64,000 nt of DNA from Erysipelotrichaceae bacterium (GTDB lineage Bacteria; Bacillota_I; Bacilli_A; RFN20; CAG-826), in contig SVAY01000009.1 in the NCBI GenBank assembly GCA_015059185.1, positions 1-64,000 on the forward strand. Direction: 5' to 3'. Under the pieces are notes generated by a model. The model was not told the origin of the DNA and made no database searches. It saw only the letters and a program-made list of their open reading frames with translations. Shown in pieces: positions 53,633 to 63,104 of this stretch; position 1 is the first letter of the stretch, and each line of letters begins with the position of its first letter. A program made the translations under genes and the position numbers.

Positions 53633-53974
53633 TTAATCGCCGTAATCACTACCACGTGATTTATCTTCAACAAATATTTGAAGAGGATCGGTAATATCAT
53701 TTATCTCTAAGATGATAAAGTCATCAGAGGTAAGTGTTTGAGGGCATTCATAGTTACCAGTAAAGATGACTTTCTTATTCTTTTTAACGATTTCAATCAT
53801 TCTTTCAATAATACGTGGAAATTCCTTTTCTCTTAAGTCTTTAAAACCCTTGAGATGGGTATAGAATACTGGCTCTATATAAAAGCATTCTCCACTATCT
53901 AAATAGTATAAATTTGAGAATGGATTCTCTTTATCTAATTCTTGTCTAAACTCACTAAATTCTGGATAAATCAT
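53633..53974 (-). CDS. Hypothetical protein after rlmH
   Basis: Protein of 113 aa, acidic, soluble, without signal or helix. No family recognised; there are two scattered Cys. It overlaps the rlmH stop by ATGA and is the last gene of the gdpP-rplI-dnaB-walJ-rlmH unit, so it is expressed with replication and envelope-signalling genes. No function can be given. Confidence 0.65.
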   Translation of the reverse strand: MIYPEFSEFRQELDKENPFSNLYYLDSGECFYIEPVFYTHLKGFKDLREKEFPRIIERMIEIVKKNKKVIFTGNYECPQTLTSDDFIILEINDITDPLQIFVEDKSRGSDYGD

Positions 53975-54450
53975 TTATGGTATACTTCCCCTTTTAAAAT
54001 CTTAAAAGAACGATATATTTGTTCTAGCAGTATCAGTCTACTCATTTGATGAGTGAAGGTCAAGTCGCTTAAAGAGAAGGAATAATCACTTCTATTTTTA
54101 AGTTCATCACTTAATCCGTAGCTTCCACCTATCACAAAACTAACACTTGAACCATTTTCAGTGAGTTTTTGCATTAAAAATGCTGCAAAATCTTCACTTT
54201 TATATTGCTTCTTATTTAAATCTAGAGCGATGAGATATTCGTTATTTTTAAGTAGTCTTAAAACACGATTACCTTCTTCATTTTTTGCTTTTTCTATTTC
54301 TTTAATGTTAGGGTTTTCTGGGATTGGTTCATCCTTAACTTCCACTATTTCAATTTGAGCATAAGGTTTAATCCGCGTGAGATATTCTTCTATACCAACA
54401 CGTAAATAACTATCCTTTATTTTACCAATCGCATAGATTTTAATTTTCAT
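53971..54450 (-). CDS. rlmH: 23S rRNA m3-pseudouridine-1915 methyltransferase
   Basis: Protein of 159 aa from the ATG at 54450, exactly the family length. The ATG two codons upstream lies too close to the AGGAGG site. It is a SPOUT methyltransferase: KIKIYAIGKIKDSYLR, the SAM-knot FVIGGSYGLSDELK, and SLSDLTFTHQMSRLILLEQIYRSFKIL with the C-terminal YHK. It methylates pseudouridine 1915 in helix 69 of 23S rRNA using SAM. It overlaps walJ by 11 nt, as near walJ in other Firmicutes. Confidence 0.96.
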   Translation of the reverse strand: MKIKIYAIGKIKDSYLRVGIEEYLTRIKPYAQIEIVEVKDEPIPENPNIKEIEKAKNEEGNRVLRLLKNNEYLIALDLNKKQYKSEDFAAFLMQKLTENGSSVSFVIGGSYGLSDELKNRSDYSFSLSDLTFTHQMSRLILLEQIYRSFKILKGEVYHK

Positions 54451-55195
54451 CAACATGACCTCCTAATAATGGAGAATTTTGAGATGCACATCTCACTAAA
54501 TATTTAGAGATATCTACTCCTTTATAAGAGAAGACTTTATGGTATGCTTCAAGCGCTACTTCAGGAGTGTTAGCTTCTTCACTTAAATGAGCAAGAACTA
54601 TTTCTTTGGTCTTATCTCCAATGATATCTATAGCGGCAAAAGCAGAATCTTCATTACATAGGTGTCCTACTTCAGAAAGGATTCTTTGTTTTAAACTGAA
54701 TGAACGATGTGTTCTCATTTCCATTTGAATATCGTGATTTGATTCAATAACAAGATAATCAGGGTTTTTAACATAAGGTAAAGCCTCATCTAAAAAGACG
54801 CCAGTATCGGTCATATAGACCAATTTATCTTCATCACTTTCTAAGATATAGCCACACGGATTAACTGCGTCATGACTAGTTGGAAAGGCAGTTATCTTTA
54901 TATCCTTAATTATAAAAGGTTCGTATTTATTAATGACATTACTTAAACTACTTGGAAGCGTTCCTTTAAGCGCATACATCTTTTTAGGAGAAATACATTT
55001 TAAACCATTAAGATGATCAGAATGTTCATGCGTAAATAATGCTGCATCAATATCTTTTAAAGATAGATTTAAAGAAGCGAGGGCTTCATTAAGCCTCACT
55101 AGCGTTATTCCTAAATCTATTAATATCAAGGTATCTTTATGTTTAACTAAAGTGGCGTTGCCTTTTGAGCCACTGGCGATAATATCAAAATACAT
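54440..55195 (-). CDS. walJ: WalJ/YycJ-like metallo-beta-lactamase-fold hydrolase
   Basis: Protein of 251 aa. Metal-binding HEHSDH (about 56-61), ASGSKGNATLV at the N-terminus, SHDAVNPCGY, YMTDTG and LAHLSEEANTP match the YycJ/WalJ group, which has 5'-3' exonuclease activity in some species and is linked to the replication and division cycle. It sits between dnaB and rlmH. The start overlaps the dnaB stop by one base. Confidence 0.92.
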   Translation of the reverse strand: MYFDIIASGSKGNATLVKHKDTLILIDLGITLVRLNEALASLNLSLKDIDAALFTHEHSDHLNGLKCISPKKMYALKGTLPSSLSNVINKYEPFIIKDIKITAFPTSHDAVNPCGYILESDEDKLVYMTDTGVFLDEALPYVKNPDYLVIESNHDIQMEMRTHRSFSLKQRILSEVGHLCNEDSAFAAIDIIGDKTKEIVLAHLSEEANTPEVALEAYHKVFSYKGVDISKYLVRCASQNSPLLGGHVDEN

Positions 55196-56667
55196 TATTG
55201 TTGAATGGTATTGCCTTTAAGTTTATCGTATGCTTCTCTCCAGTCACCTGTCGGTTCATCAAATCGGCAATATTTCTTTACAAAGAATAAGCCAACTTCA
55301 CCAGTTTGGCCGTTTCTATTCTTTGCGACATTAAGTTCAACATAAGAAGCATTCCCTGGAATAGATAAGGCCACTTCTTTATCAATCTCTTTACGCTTTT
55401 GATATTCGTTAGAATAATTGTTTGTCTTTTTCTTTTCAGCTTCTGGACCATAATAGTCACCACGATACATAAGCCACACCATATCAGCGTCTTGTTCAAT
55501 AGAACCAGAGTCTCTAAGGTCACTGAGCATCGGCTTCTTATTTTCTCTTTGTTCTGCAGTACGAGAAATTTGACATAAGACTAATAAAGGAATCTTAAGT
55601 TCCATCGCTAAACCTTTTAAGGCAGCGGAAATTTTTCTTACTTCATTATGTCTAGCATCTTCCCCTCTTCCGTTATTAACAACATTAATTAAACCGATAT
55701 AGTCAATCACAATCAAACCAAGGTTAGGTTCTTTTTGCTGGAGACGACGACACTTTTGCATAATGTCATTAATTTTTGCTTGAGGAGTATCATCAATATA
55801 AATATTAGCTTGAGAGATCTTATTAATTGCACTTGCAACTTTAAGTCTTTCGTCATCCGTTACTCTATTCGCGTTAACTTTACTAAGTGGAACGCCACTT
55901 TCAAAAGATACTAAACGTTTAAAGAGAAGTTCACTACTCATTTCTAGTGAGAATATACCAACTGGAACTTTGGCTCTTGTGGCAGTACGATAGGCCACAT
56001 TTAAAGCGAATGAAGTTTTACCAACAGAAGGACGAGCCGCTAAGATAGTAACTTCGCCTCTTCTCAGTCCTTGAGTCACTCTATCAAGTTCTTTATATCC
56101 AGTAGTAAAGCCGTTTAATGAGTCTCCAGTCGCGTTAGATACTTGAATTTCATTACTCACGAGTGGAGCAATATCTTTCACCGCTGTAAAGTCAGATATT
56201 CTTCTTCTTTCAATGGAGTCTTTAAAGACGTCCTCAGCAGCTGATATAAATTCGTTAATATTTTTAATATCCTTAGTCATGTAATCCTTATCGATATTAC
56301 GAATAGTGATTAACATGTTTCTAAGAATCGCATTATCTTTCACAGAATGAATATAGAAATCAAGGGCTCCTAAAGAGACCATCGCATCACTACATTCTTT
56401 TAAATAATCAACACCACCAATGTTTTCAAATTCTTTCATGATGATAAGTTGATCAGTAATTGAAACAGTATCGATAACGGTATGTTGTTCGTTTTTAAGA
56501 TATTCCATCGCTCTAAAAATGAGTTGATGTTTTCCTAAATAGAAATCTGTTTCTTCTAAACTAGCAAGAACGCTTAAGGCGGCATCATTAGAGATGAGAG
56601 CAGATCCTAAAACAGCTTTTTCTGCATCGATATTATATGGTAAATCGTTAACAGTTTTAGCCATCAT
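55195..56667 (-). CDS. dnaB: Replicative DNA helicase DnaB
   Basis: Protein of 490 aa (DnaC in B. subtilis naming). The N-terminal domain begins LPYNIDAEKAVLGS. The RecA-like motor has Walker A AARPSVGKTSFALN (about 210-223), GIFSLEM, the LIVIDYIGL Walker B and the SDLRDSGSIEQDADMVWL segment. It is the hexameric 5'-3' fork helicase. It overlaps rplI by ATGA; the second Met (56664) gives better ribosome-site spacing and may be the real start. No intein or insertion. Confidence 0.98.
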   Translation of the reverse strand: MMAKTVNDLPYNIDAEKAVLGSALISNDAALSVLASLEETDFYLGKHQLIFRAMEYLKNEQHTVIDTVSITDQLIIMKEFENIGGVDYLKECSDAMVSLGALDFYIHSVKDNAILRNMLITIRNIDKDYMTKDIKNINEFISAAEDVFKDSIERRRISDFTAVKDIAPLVSNEIQVSNATGDSLNGFTTGYKELDRVTQGLRRGEVTILAARPSVGKTSFALNVAYRTATRAKVPVGIFSLEMSSELLFKRLVSFESGVPLSKVNANRVTDDERLKVASAINKISQANIYIDDTPQAKINDIMQKCRRLQQKEPNLGLIVIDYIGLINVVNNGRGEDARHNEVRKISAALKGLAMELKIPLLVLCQISRTAEQRENKKPMLSDLRDSGSIEQDADMVWLMYRGDYYGPEAEKKKTNNYSNEYQKRKEIDKEVALSIPGNASYVELNVAKNRNGQTGEVGLFFVKKYCRFDEPTGDWREAYDKLKGNTIQQ

Positions 56668-57113
56668 TTCTCCTCCTCTAAATGCACTTTAACAACACCG
56701 ATAACACCCTTATGTAATTCAATTTTAAGATTATAGTAACCGAGCATATCAAGTGGTCCTTTATCAATGAATTTTCTTTTATCAATATTGACGTTATATT
56801 TATTCTTAAATGCTTCTTCAACTTGCTTAAGAGAAATGCTACCGAAAGTCTTGCCTTCTTTACCAACTTTCATCTTAAAAGAGACTTCCATATTTTTAAG
56901 TTGCTCTGCTAATTCAATAGCGTTTTTACGAGCATTTTCTTCTGCAATTCTTGCATTTTCTTGTTGATTTGCAAGAATTTGGACACTAGTCTTACTCACT
57001 TTGACTGCAAGCTTACGTGGGAATAAGAAGTTATTTGCATAACCATCATTAACACTAACTGTTTGGTTCTTCTTACCAACACCTTTAACATCTTGTAATA
57101 ATATAACTTCCAT
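56664..57113 (-). CDS. rplI: Ribosomal protein L9
   Basis: Protein of 149 aa from the ATG at 57113, one base after the gdpP stop. A longer frame reading back into gdpP is rejected. The N-domain reads MEVILLQDVKGVGKKNQTVSVNDGYANNFLFPR; a long connecting helix and the C-domain (FGSISLKQVEEAFKNKYNVNIDKRK) follow. It binds helix 76 of 23S rRNA and affects frame maintenance. The gdpP-rplI-dnaB order is the conserved Firmicutes one. Confidence 0.97.
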   Translation of the reverse strand: MEVILLQDVKGVGKKNQTVSVNDGYANNFLFPRKLAVKVSKTSVQILANQQENARIAEENARKNAIELAEQLKNMEVSFKMKVGKEGKTFGSISLKQVEEAFKNKYNVNIDKRKFIDKGPLDMLGYYNLKIELHKGVIGVVKVHLEEEK

Positions 57114-57114
57114 C

Positions 57115-59151
57115 TTATTCCATTTCCTTTCTGCTTTTCGCATCTGCTTGAGCTTCCGCTAAGCTTGTCTTAAGCATTCCTATTAATTCTTTTTCTACAT
57201 CTTCAATGTTATCTTTTTCAAAGACAACAGCGGCACTTGTGAAGTGTCCGCCACCACCAAGTTTTTCCGCTAATAATTGAACGTTAATAATACCAGTACT
57301 ACGACATGACATTCTCACCGTTCTTTGATTGACTTTAGCAAATACGAATGCTGCGTATACACCTTTCATTGTTAGAAGTGTGTTAGCAGCTTTAGCAATT
57401 GTTGCAGAGTCATAAAGTGTATTGTTATCACCCATCGCATAGACAACACCATATTCAGCAGTCATCATATTCTTAATGAGTTTATTCACTTCGAGATATT
57501 CTTCATAGTCATCTTTAAGTAAGTCATCAGCAGTTGAGTTATCCGCTCCATATTCCTTAAGGATGGTTGATGCTTCAAATGTTCTAACACCTGTTCTCTT
57601 ATTCTTAAAGTAACCAGTATCGAGGAAGATACCAGAGAGCATGATAGTTGCAAATGTTTCTGGTAGTTCAATACGAGGAGACAAGGAACAGAATCTAATA
57701 AATTCAGTCACAATTTCACTCGCACTAGAAGCACTGGAGTCAATGTGGTTAAAGACTGGTGATTCAATATATTCTTCCGCTCTTCTATGGTGGTCGATAA
57801 CAACAACCTTGCTACATAAATCGAGTAAGTGTGGGGCCATCGTCATATGAGGAATATGAACGTCCACAACAATTAATAATGTATCTGCTTCAATTAAATC
57901 TTCCGCAGCGCTTGGAGAGACGACCATCTTATCAAGTTCATCTTTAGAGAATTGAGAGATAAGAGCACTATGTGTTTTAGATTCAGTTGCTTTATAATCA
58001 ACGACGATTCTACTTCTAATGCCTAAGCGTAAACATATTGCATGAACACCTAAAGATGCTCCTAAAGCATCCATATCCATTTGGGTATGACCCATAATAA
58101 GGACGTTTGAAGCGTTCTTAATTAATGACATCAAAGAGTCAGCAAGAACACGTGTCTTAACCCTATTTCTTTTTTCAGTCGCATCGGTCTTACCACCAAT
58201 GAATTCCATTTCACTGCCGTACGCACTAATGACAGCTTGGTCACCACCACGGCTCATCGCAATATCAAGAGCGTTACTCGCCATTTCGTTTAATTTAATA
58301 ACATCTGGAAAGTCATGAGCAATACCAATGGATAGGGTTAAAGGTGTCTCTTCATCTTTAGATATTTCTCTTGCTTTATCTAGGATGGAGAAGTTATCAT
58401 CTTTCATCTTGCAGAAACTATCATAGTTACCAAGTAACAAATATGTGTCATCACGATGTTTTCTAAGTAAGATACCAAAGTCTTTTGAATAATTAAAAAT
58501 CGCATTCTTAAGTCGCGTGATGACATCGTTAAAGTCATCTTCACCACGAGTCACATCTTCATAGTTATCAATGGAGATAAGTCCAACGACAGGGGCTTGC
58601 TCTTTAGAATAGGTAAAGATGTTTTCATATTCAGTAGTATCTTTAAAGATCCACAATCCTGCATCTTGAAGATATTTAACTTCGTAGTGACGGTTATTGA
58701 CTGTAATCTTAGTCGCATCTTCATTATTGTTATTTGAATCCTTAATCGCAGATAAAGATGGTTGCCAGTTAAGGATGTTCTTATCGATGATATCAATATG
58801 TCTTTGACGGAACAAATCGTTAGTCCATAAGACGATATCATTCTTATCAGTAACCGCTAAACCAATCATTGCAAAGTTATATGCTTCTTGGACATCACTA
58901 CCAATGATTTGAGCAGCGTGTAAGTCGGTTTTACTTCTTAAAGTTCCAACTCTTAATGTAAAGAGCCAGATAAATACACAGTCGATAAAGACAAGGATAA
59001 AACAGCTAAGGACAATCCACATCGCATAGTCTTCGTTTCTTAAATCAAATAAGTTATTGAAATAGAAAACAGAAAAAACTGCAATGGCAACAAGTTCCAC
59101 TGCAATGGTGATGAAACCAATAATTCTAATGCGTCTTAAAAGTTTACCCAT
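57115..59151 (-). CDS. gdpP: Cyclic-di-AMP phosphodiesterase GdpP
   Basis: Protein of 678 aa. Two N-terminal membrane helices (about 10-65), a PAS-like domain (about 80-165), a degenerate GGDEF domain (about 175-310, no GGDEF signature), then a DHH domain (MGHTQMDMDALGASLG and VIDHHRRAEE) and DHHA1 (VRMSCRSTG...LGGGGHFTSAA). It hydrolyses c-di-AMP to pApA and so tunes cell-wall and potassium homeostasis. It is the first gene of the operon. Confidence 0.97.
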   Translation of the reverse strand: MGKLLRRIRIIGFITIAVELVAIAVFSVFYFNNLFDLRNEDYAMWIVLSCFILVFIDCVFIWLFTLRVGTLRSKTDLHAAQIIGSDVQEAYNFAMIGLAVTDKNDIVLWTNDLFRQRHIDIIDKNILNWQPSLSAIKDSNNNNEDATKITVNNRHYEVKYLQDAGLWIFKDTTEYENIFTYSKEQAPVVGLISIDNYEDVTRGEDDFNDVITRLKNAIFNYSKDFGILLRKHRDDTYLLLGNYDSFCKMKDDNFSILDKAREISKDEETPLTLSIGIAHDFPDVIKLNEMASNALDIAMSRGGDQAVISAYGSEMEFIGGKTDATEKRNRVKTRVLADSLMSLIKNASNVLIMGHTQMDMDALGASLGVHAICLRLGIRSRIVVDYKATESKTHSALISQFSKDELDKMVVSPSAAEDLIEADTLLIVVDVHIPHMTMAPHLLDLCSKVVVIDHHRRAEEYIESPVFNHIDSSASSASEIVTEFIRFCSLSPRIELPETFATIMLSGIFLDTGYFKNKRTGVRTFEASTILKEYGADNSTADDLLKDDYEEYLEVNKLIKNMMTAEYGVVYAMGDNNTLYDSATIAKAANTLLTMKGVYAAFVFAKVNQRTVRMSCRSTGIINVQLLAEKLGGGGHFTSAAVVFEKDNIEDVEKELIGMLKTSLAEAQADAKSRKEME

Positions 59152-59230
59152 AAGTGCATATATTATATTAAATTATTATTAATTTATAAAGTCTAATTCG
59201 TAAGTATTACGACCACCGACTTATAGGGAA

Positions 59231-59258
59231 TAATAAAAGAGGGTTAATGTTTCCCTCT
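59231..59258 (-). terminator. Minus-strand terminator between gdpP and bioY
   Basis: On the minus strand AGAGGG, a 9-nt loop and CCCTCT are followed by TTTATTA. The only minus-strand gene that could feed it is mscS, whose transcript would have to run antisense through all of bioY. Confidence 0.7.
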
Positions 59259-59362
59259 ACTAATTTATCTTACCATTTTACTCTTTTGTACTCAATTCAT
59301 TTATAATGAATGCTTTTTTCTTTTTACATTTTACTTTCATTAGAGTTATCATTGATAAGGTT

Positions 59363-59902
59363 ATGACTACAAGAAGGATAACAAAGAATGCGATACTTCT
59401 CGCCCTATTATGTGTAACAGGAATGTTTTCAATTCCACTTGGAGAAAACATCAAAGTCTCCCTTCAACTTTTAACAATCTTTTTAATCTTTGGAATCACT
59501 GATAAATTGGTTGATAAAATCATTATTCCTGCTCTATATTTGTTACTCGGATTAGTCGCTCCAATTTATGCTGGATTTCAGGTCGGAGTAACACCTACTT
59601 TTGGCTTTGTTATTTCATTTGTTGTCATCGCAGTTCCATTTCACTTTTTATATAGATATATAAAACTTAGATGGGTTTATCGCTACATCATCGCCTGTTT
59701 AGTCTCACTAGTAATCGTATATTTAATAGGCTCAATTTTCATGATGTTTTATTTAAATATTTCTTATACAAAATCATTAATGTTAAGCGTCGTTCCTTAT
59801 ATTGGTTTTGACATATTAAAAATCGCCATCTGTACGACAGCGATTCATTATTTACCAGAAAGTATCAAAACTGATCAACGTTTTGAACAACACGATCAGT
59901 AG
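59363..59902 (+). CDS. bioY: Biotin transporter BioY (ECF S component)
   Basis: Protein of 179 aa from the ATG at 59363. The longer frame starts in a weak context and adds 19 residues of non-family sequence. Six helices; the N-terminus ILLALLCVTGMFSIPLGENIKVSLQLLTIFL and the later GLVAPIYAGFQVGVTPTFGFVISF are BioY signatures. It captures biotin and uses the shared ECF module. Its 3' end overlaps the convergent mscS gene by 38 nt. Confidence 0.92.
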   Translation: MTTRRITKNAILLALLCVTGMFSIPLGENIKVSLQLLTIFLIFGITDKLVDKIIIPALYLLLGLVAPIYAGFQVGVTPTFGFVISFVVIAVPFHFLYRYIKLRWVYRYIIACLVSLVIVYLIGSIFMMFYLNISYTKSLMLSVVPYIGFDILKIAICTTAIHYLPESIKTDQRFEQHDQ

Positions 59903-60749
59903 AACTAGGTATATAAATATTATTTTTTCGACACGCTAGTAAGACTTTTTCACTTAGCTCATTATATAGTGACCAATACTCATCGAATTTTGTCCATAAT
60001 CTTATTCTTACTCCGACCGCATATGGACCGAGTTCATATACATAAACGCTTAAGTCCTCATCCTTAAGCCTTCTAGTATCATCTTTTACTAAATCAGTTA
60101 ATACTTTTTTAACTAAAGCGATATCACTGTTATAAGAAACTCCAACATCGTAGTCCATACGACGTTTCCCTAACCTAGTATAATTAGTGACAATTGCTTT
60201 TTGCATATTGTTATTTGGAATAGTAACTTCTTGTCCGTTAGGTGTTTTTAAATAAGTCATAAAGAAATGAATCTTTGTGACCGTTCCTTCAGCAGTTCCT
60301 AATCCGTTACTCACAGAAATATAATCACCTGTCACAATATGCTTTTGTTGAAGAATAACTATGCCACTAGCAAAGCATCCGATCAAATCTTGTAAAGATA
60401 AACCAATAGCGACCGTAATCGCACTAGTAACACCGGCAATACCAGTTGTATCAATTCTAAGAATCCAAACAACAATAAAGGCAACTCCAAGCCATAGAGC
60501 AATCTTAATGATGTTAACGATAAAAAATTTCGCACTGACATCTATTTCAGGTCCTTTTTTCTTAATTCCAAAGGCTTTCTTTAATAAAAAGCCAATAAAT
60601 CTAATAAGAAGCCACCCTAAAACAATAATCGCAATTGCTATTAATATTCTAGTTAAATAATTAACTCCATAATCATCCTTAGCTAGGAAGAAATTTCCAA
60701 CTGATGTCCAAAAATCAACCCAAGGATTATTTGTCTTTGTATCGTTCAT
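59865..60749 (-). CDS. mscS: MscS-family mechanosensitive channel
   Basis: Protein of 294 aa. N-terminal helices (about 30-55 and 70-95), then the pore helix TGIAGVTSAITVAIGLSLQDLIGCFASGIVIL (about 108-140, Gly/Ala-rich as in TM3 of MscS). A beta domain (GDYISVSNGLGTAEGTVTKIHFFMTYLKTPNGQEVTIPNN) and the alpha/beta C-domain follow. It releases solutes on hypo-osmotic shock. It lies 17 nt after a HAD phosphatase lipoprotein gene on the same strand. Confidence 0.93.
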   Translation of the reverse strand: MNDTKTNNPWVDFWTSVGNFFLAKDDYGVNYLTRILIAIAIIVLGWLLIRFIGFLLKKAFGIKKKGPEIDVSAKFFIVNIIKIALWLGVAFIVVWILRIDTTGIAGVTSAITVAIGLSLQDLIGCFASGIVILQQKHIVTGDYISVSNGLGTAEGTVTKIHFFMTYLKTPNGQEVTIPNNNMQKAIVTNYTRLGKRRMDYDVGVSYNSDIALVKKVLTDLVKDDTRRLKDEDLSVYVYELGPYAVGVRIRLWTKFDEYWSLYNELSEKVLLACRKNNIYIPSSTDRVVQNVDQF

Positions 60750-60766
60750 ATCTTCTCCTTTACTAA

Positions 60767-61828
60767 CTATTTAAAACTAAAATTAACTTTATTAACATTA
60801 TCTCCATAAATGGTCTTAAAATCATTTTTCATAGATATGATATTATATCCAGCCTTCTCCCAGTTAGCTTTACGCTTGGCTGTTTCAGTTAAATTTGCAT
60901 GATCCCTAACATCATCATCTGCAATGAGCATGAAAACTGCATTTTTATATTTAGGATTGCTTAAGCAATAATTATGCATCGCAGAATCGCCACTACTATT
61001 ACCAAAAGATAAGACAGGAACTTTACCAATTTCTTGAGCAATCTGTTTCACTTTATTGGTCTTTAAATTCTTAATAATGAGATTATTTGTGCGAACAATG
61101 TTTTCGTCACTCTTGAAAGTATAATTGACGCCATCTTCATCCCCTTGTCCAGTTGATTTAAGTTCAACATCCATTCCAATGACTCTATTTTCTTCAATCC
61201 CTAAAGAATCTACTAAGGAACGACATATAAATCTATCAGAACCAGAAACAACATAATAAGTGAAGTCATTAGCCTCTAAATAATCAAATACTTCTAACAT
61301 TGGTTTATAAAATGAATCAGCATATGTCATATTTTCAAAACCATTAGCAGGAGTTTTCGCGTAATCTTTCACATATTTATCAAATTCAGCAAGAGTCATA
61401 CCGCTATAAGCTTCCGCGGCTGCATAAGCATGTTTTAAATCAAAACCATGAGTCTCATCATACTTAGGGAGCGGGGTTCCTTCCCTAACAAAATTTCTAA
61501 TATCTTGAGCCGTTTCTTTAACAAAGTCTGGTGCCTTATCTTTATAATTAGGATCTTCAAGTACACGATATTCAAGCAAGTTATATTCAAAATAAGTTGG
61601 ATATAATTCCCCGATAAAAGTACCATCCATATCAAAAGTTGCAATTCTATCTTCGACTGGAATATAGTTTTTCGAATTCTTATTAGTAACATCTTCAACA
61701 TAAGATTTTAATGTTGTTAACGCACTACAATCGTTCCATAAAGCAAAATACTTAGTTTCTTCTTTATTTGAACAACTAATACAAGCACTAATCATTGGAA
61801 CTAATAGTAATAAAGCAGTTTTTCTCAT
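60767..61828 (-). CDS. HAD-superfamily phosphatase lipoprotein
   Basis: Protein of 353 aa with a lipoprotein-type signal (ISAC at about 13-16). HAD motifs: I, ATFDMDGTFIGE; II, YYVVSGSD; III, a Lys in the IIKNLKTNK region; IV, LSFGNSSGDSAM. A helical cap lies between I and II. This is an extracytoplasmic phosphatase, probably acting on phosphate esters outside the cell. Substrate unknown. It is the first gene of a unit with mscS. Confidence 0.85.
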   Translation of the reverse strand: MRKTALLLLVPMISACISCSNKEETKYFALWNDCSALTTLKSYVEDVTNKNSKNYIPVEDRIATFDMDGTFIGELYPTYFEYNLLEYRVLEDPNYKDKAPDFVKETAQDIRNFVREGTPLPKYDETHGFDLKHAYAAAEAYSGMTLAEFDKYVKDYAKTPANGFENMTYADSFYKPMLEVFDYLEANDFTYYVVSGSDRFICRSLVDSLGIEENRVIGMDVELKSTGQGDEDGVNYTFKSDENIVRTNNLIIKNLKTNKVKQIAQEIGKVPVLSFGNSSGDSAMHNYCLSNPKYKNAVFMLIADDDVRDHANLTETAKRKANWEKAGYNIISMKNDFKTIYGDNVNKVNFSFK

Positions 61829-61982
61829 CTTTTTACTCTCCTTATAAATCTTATTTAGAATAACAAAAATTACTAATGTCTTAAATAATTTTTTATAATT
61901 ATTTATAAAAGAAATTGCTCAAAACTTAATAATGATGAGTAATATATAACAAATAAATATTTATTCATATATAATGAGTGAG

Positions 61983-63101
61983 ATGAACAGAGTTATTTAT
62001 ATAGGTGGAGGCGCTTTAAGCCTCACCAGCAGTGTTCTACTTAAAAAACGCCATCCGGAAGTTGATGTTTTTATTGTTGAAAAAGACATTAAATTAGGGA
62101 GAAAACTGATGATGACTGGCGGAGGAAAATGTAACCTAGCACCAAATAAAGATGATGAAGAATCTTTAAAAGGATATAATGACCAGGAATATATCAAAGA
62201 GTTGTTTGATGAAATTCCTTTAAAGAGATATATTTCCTTATTAAAAGAAATAGGGATAGAAGTAAAAAAGATTAAAGAATACGGTTATTATCCTGTTAAC
62301 GAACACGCTCCAACAGTTGTAAAGATATTGACTAATCAAATAAAGAAATTAGGAATAAAAGTCATCAACGATGAATTTATCGACTTTGATAACTCTAAAG
62401 ATGAAATCGAGGTCATATTAAAAAAACAAAAAATAAGATGTAATAAACTCGTTTTAGCTTTAGGTGGTTTAAAGGAAGATGTTTTAATAAATCATAATTT
62501 AAAATTTATATCTTCTTCTCCTGGCCTATGCCCAATTAAAGTAAAAGAAAATGTAGCCTCTATTTTTGGTGTGAGAATGGAAGCGGATATCTCTTATTTA
62601 TTTAAAGGTAATATTGAATATAAAGAACATGGAGAGATCATGTTTAAAAAAGATGCGTTAAGCGGCATTACTATCATGAATATCGCTTCTCTTATCGCAA
62701 GAAAAAAAGATATATCTAATTCTCAAATAATAATTGATCTTACAAGCGGGAATAATTATCTAGCAAATAATAAAAGTACAGTAGAAGAATATTTCTTATC
62801 ATTAACAAAAGATATATTTACTGATTATTTAATCAAACGTTTTGCTTTAGATAAAAATCACATCATCTTAGATAATGAAAAAGAAGAATATCTAAAATAT
62901 GTATCTTCTTTATCATTCACCCCTACTGATTTATATGATTATAAAGATGCACAAGTAACGGTCGGAGGGTATGACATTAACACCCATATCAAAAACGTCT
63001 ACTTATTAGGTGAAATGAAAAATATCGACGGTTTATGCGGCGGTTATAATTTGCGATATGTCATTTCAGAAGGTTTTAGATTTGCTTTAAATTATAAATA
63101 A
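61983..63101 (+). CDS. BaiN/HI0933-like flavoprotein
   Basis: Protein of 372 aa from the ATG at 61983. The ATG at 61974 overlaps a TATAAT box (61970-61975), so I prefer the later one, which lies 7 nt behind that box. FAD-binding Rossmann start VIYIGGGALSL, then LGRKLMMTGGGKCNLAPNK (family hallmark), VLALGG, and C-terminal VTVGGYDINTHIKNVYLLGEMKNIDG with CGGYNL. The family is thought to carry out flavin-linked reductions; the substrate is open. The glycine motif is slightly unusual (GGGALSL). Confidence 0.85.
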   Translation: MNRVIYIGGGALSLTSSVLLKKRHPEVDVFIVEKDIKLGRKLMMTGGGKCNLAPNKDDEESLKGYNDQEYIKELFDEIPLKRYISLLKEIGIEVKKIKEYGYYPVNEHAPTVVKILTNQIKKLGIKVINDEFIDFDNSKDEIEVILKKQKIRCNKLVLALGGLKEDVLINHNLKFISSSPGLCPIKVKENVASIFGVRMEADISYLFKGNIEYKEHGEIMFKKDALSGITIMNIASLIARKKDISNSQIIIDLTSGNNYLANNKSTVEEYFLSLTKDIFTDYLIKRFALDKNHIILDNEKEEYLKYVSSLSFTPTDLYDYKDAQVTVGGYDINTHIKNVYLLGEMKNIDGLCGGYNLRYVISEGFRFALNYK

Positions 63102-63104
63102 ATA

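Noticed and set aside
56664..57143. 159-codon version of ribosomal protein L9
   Set aside because: The added residues read back through the gdpP 3' end; the L9 family starts at MEVILLQDVKG.
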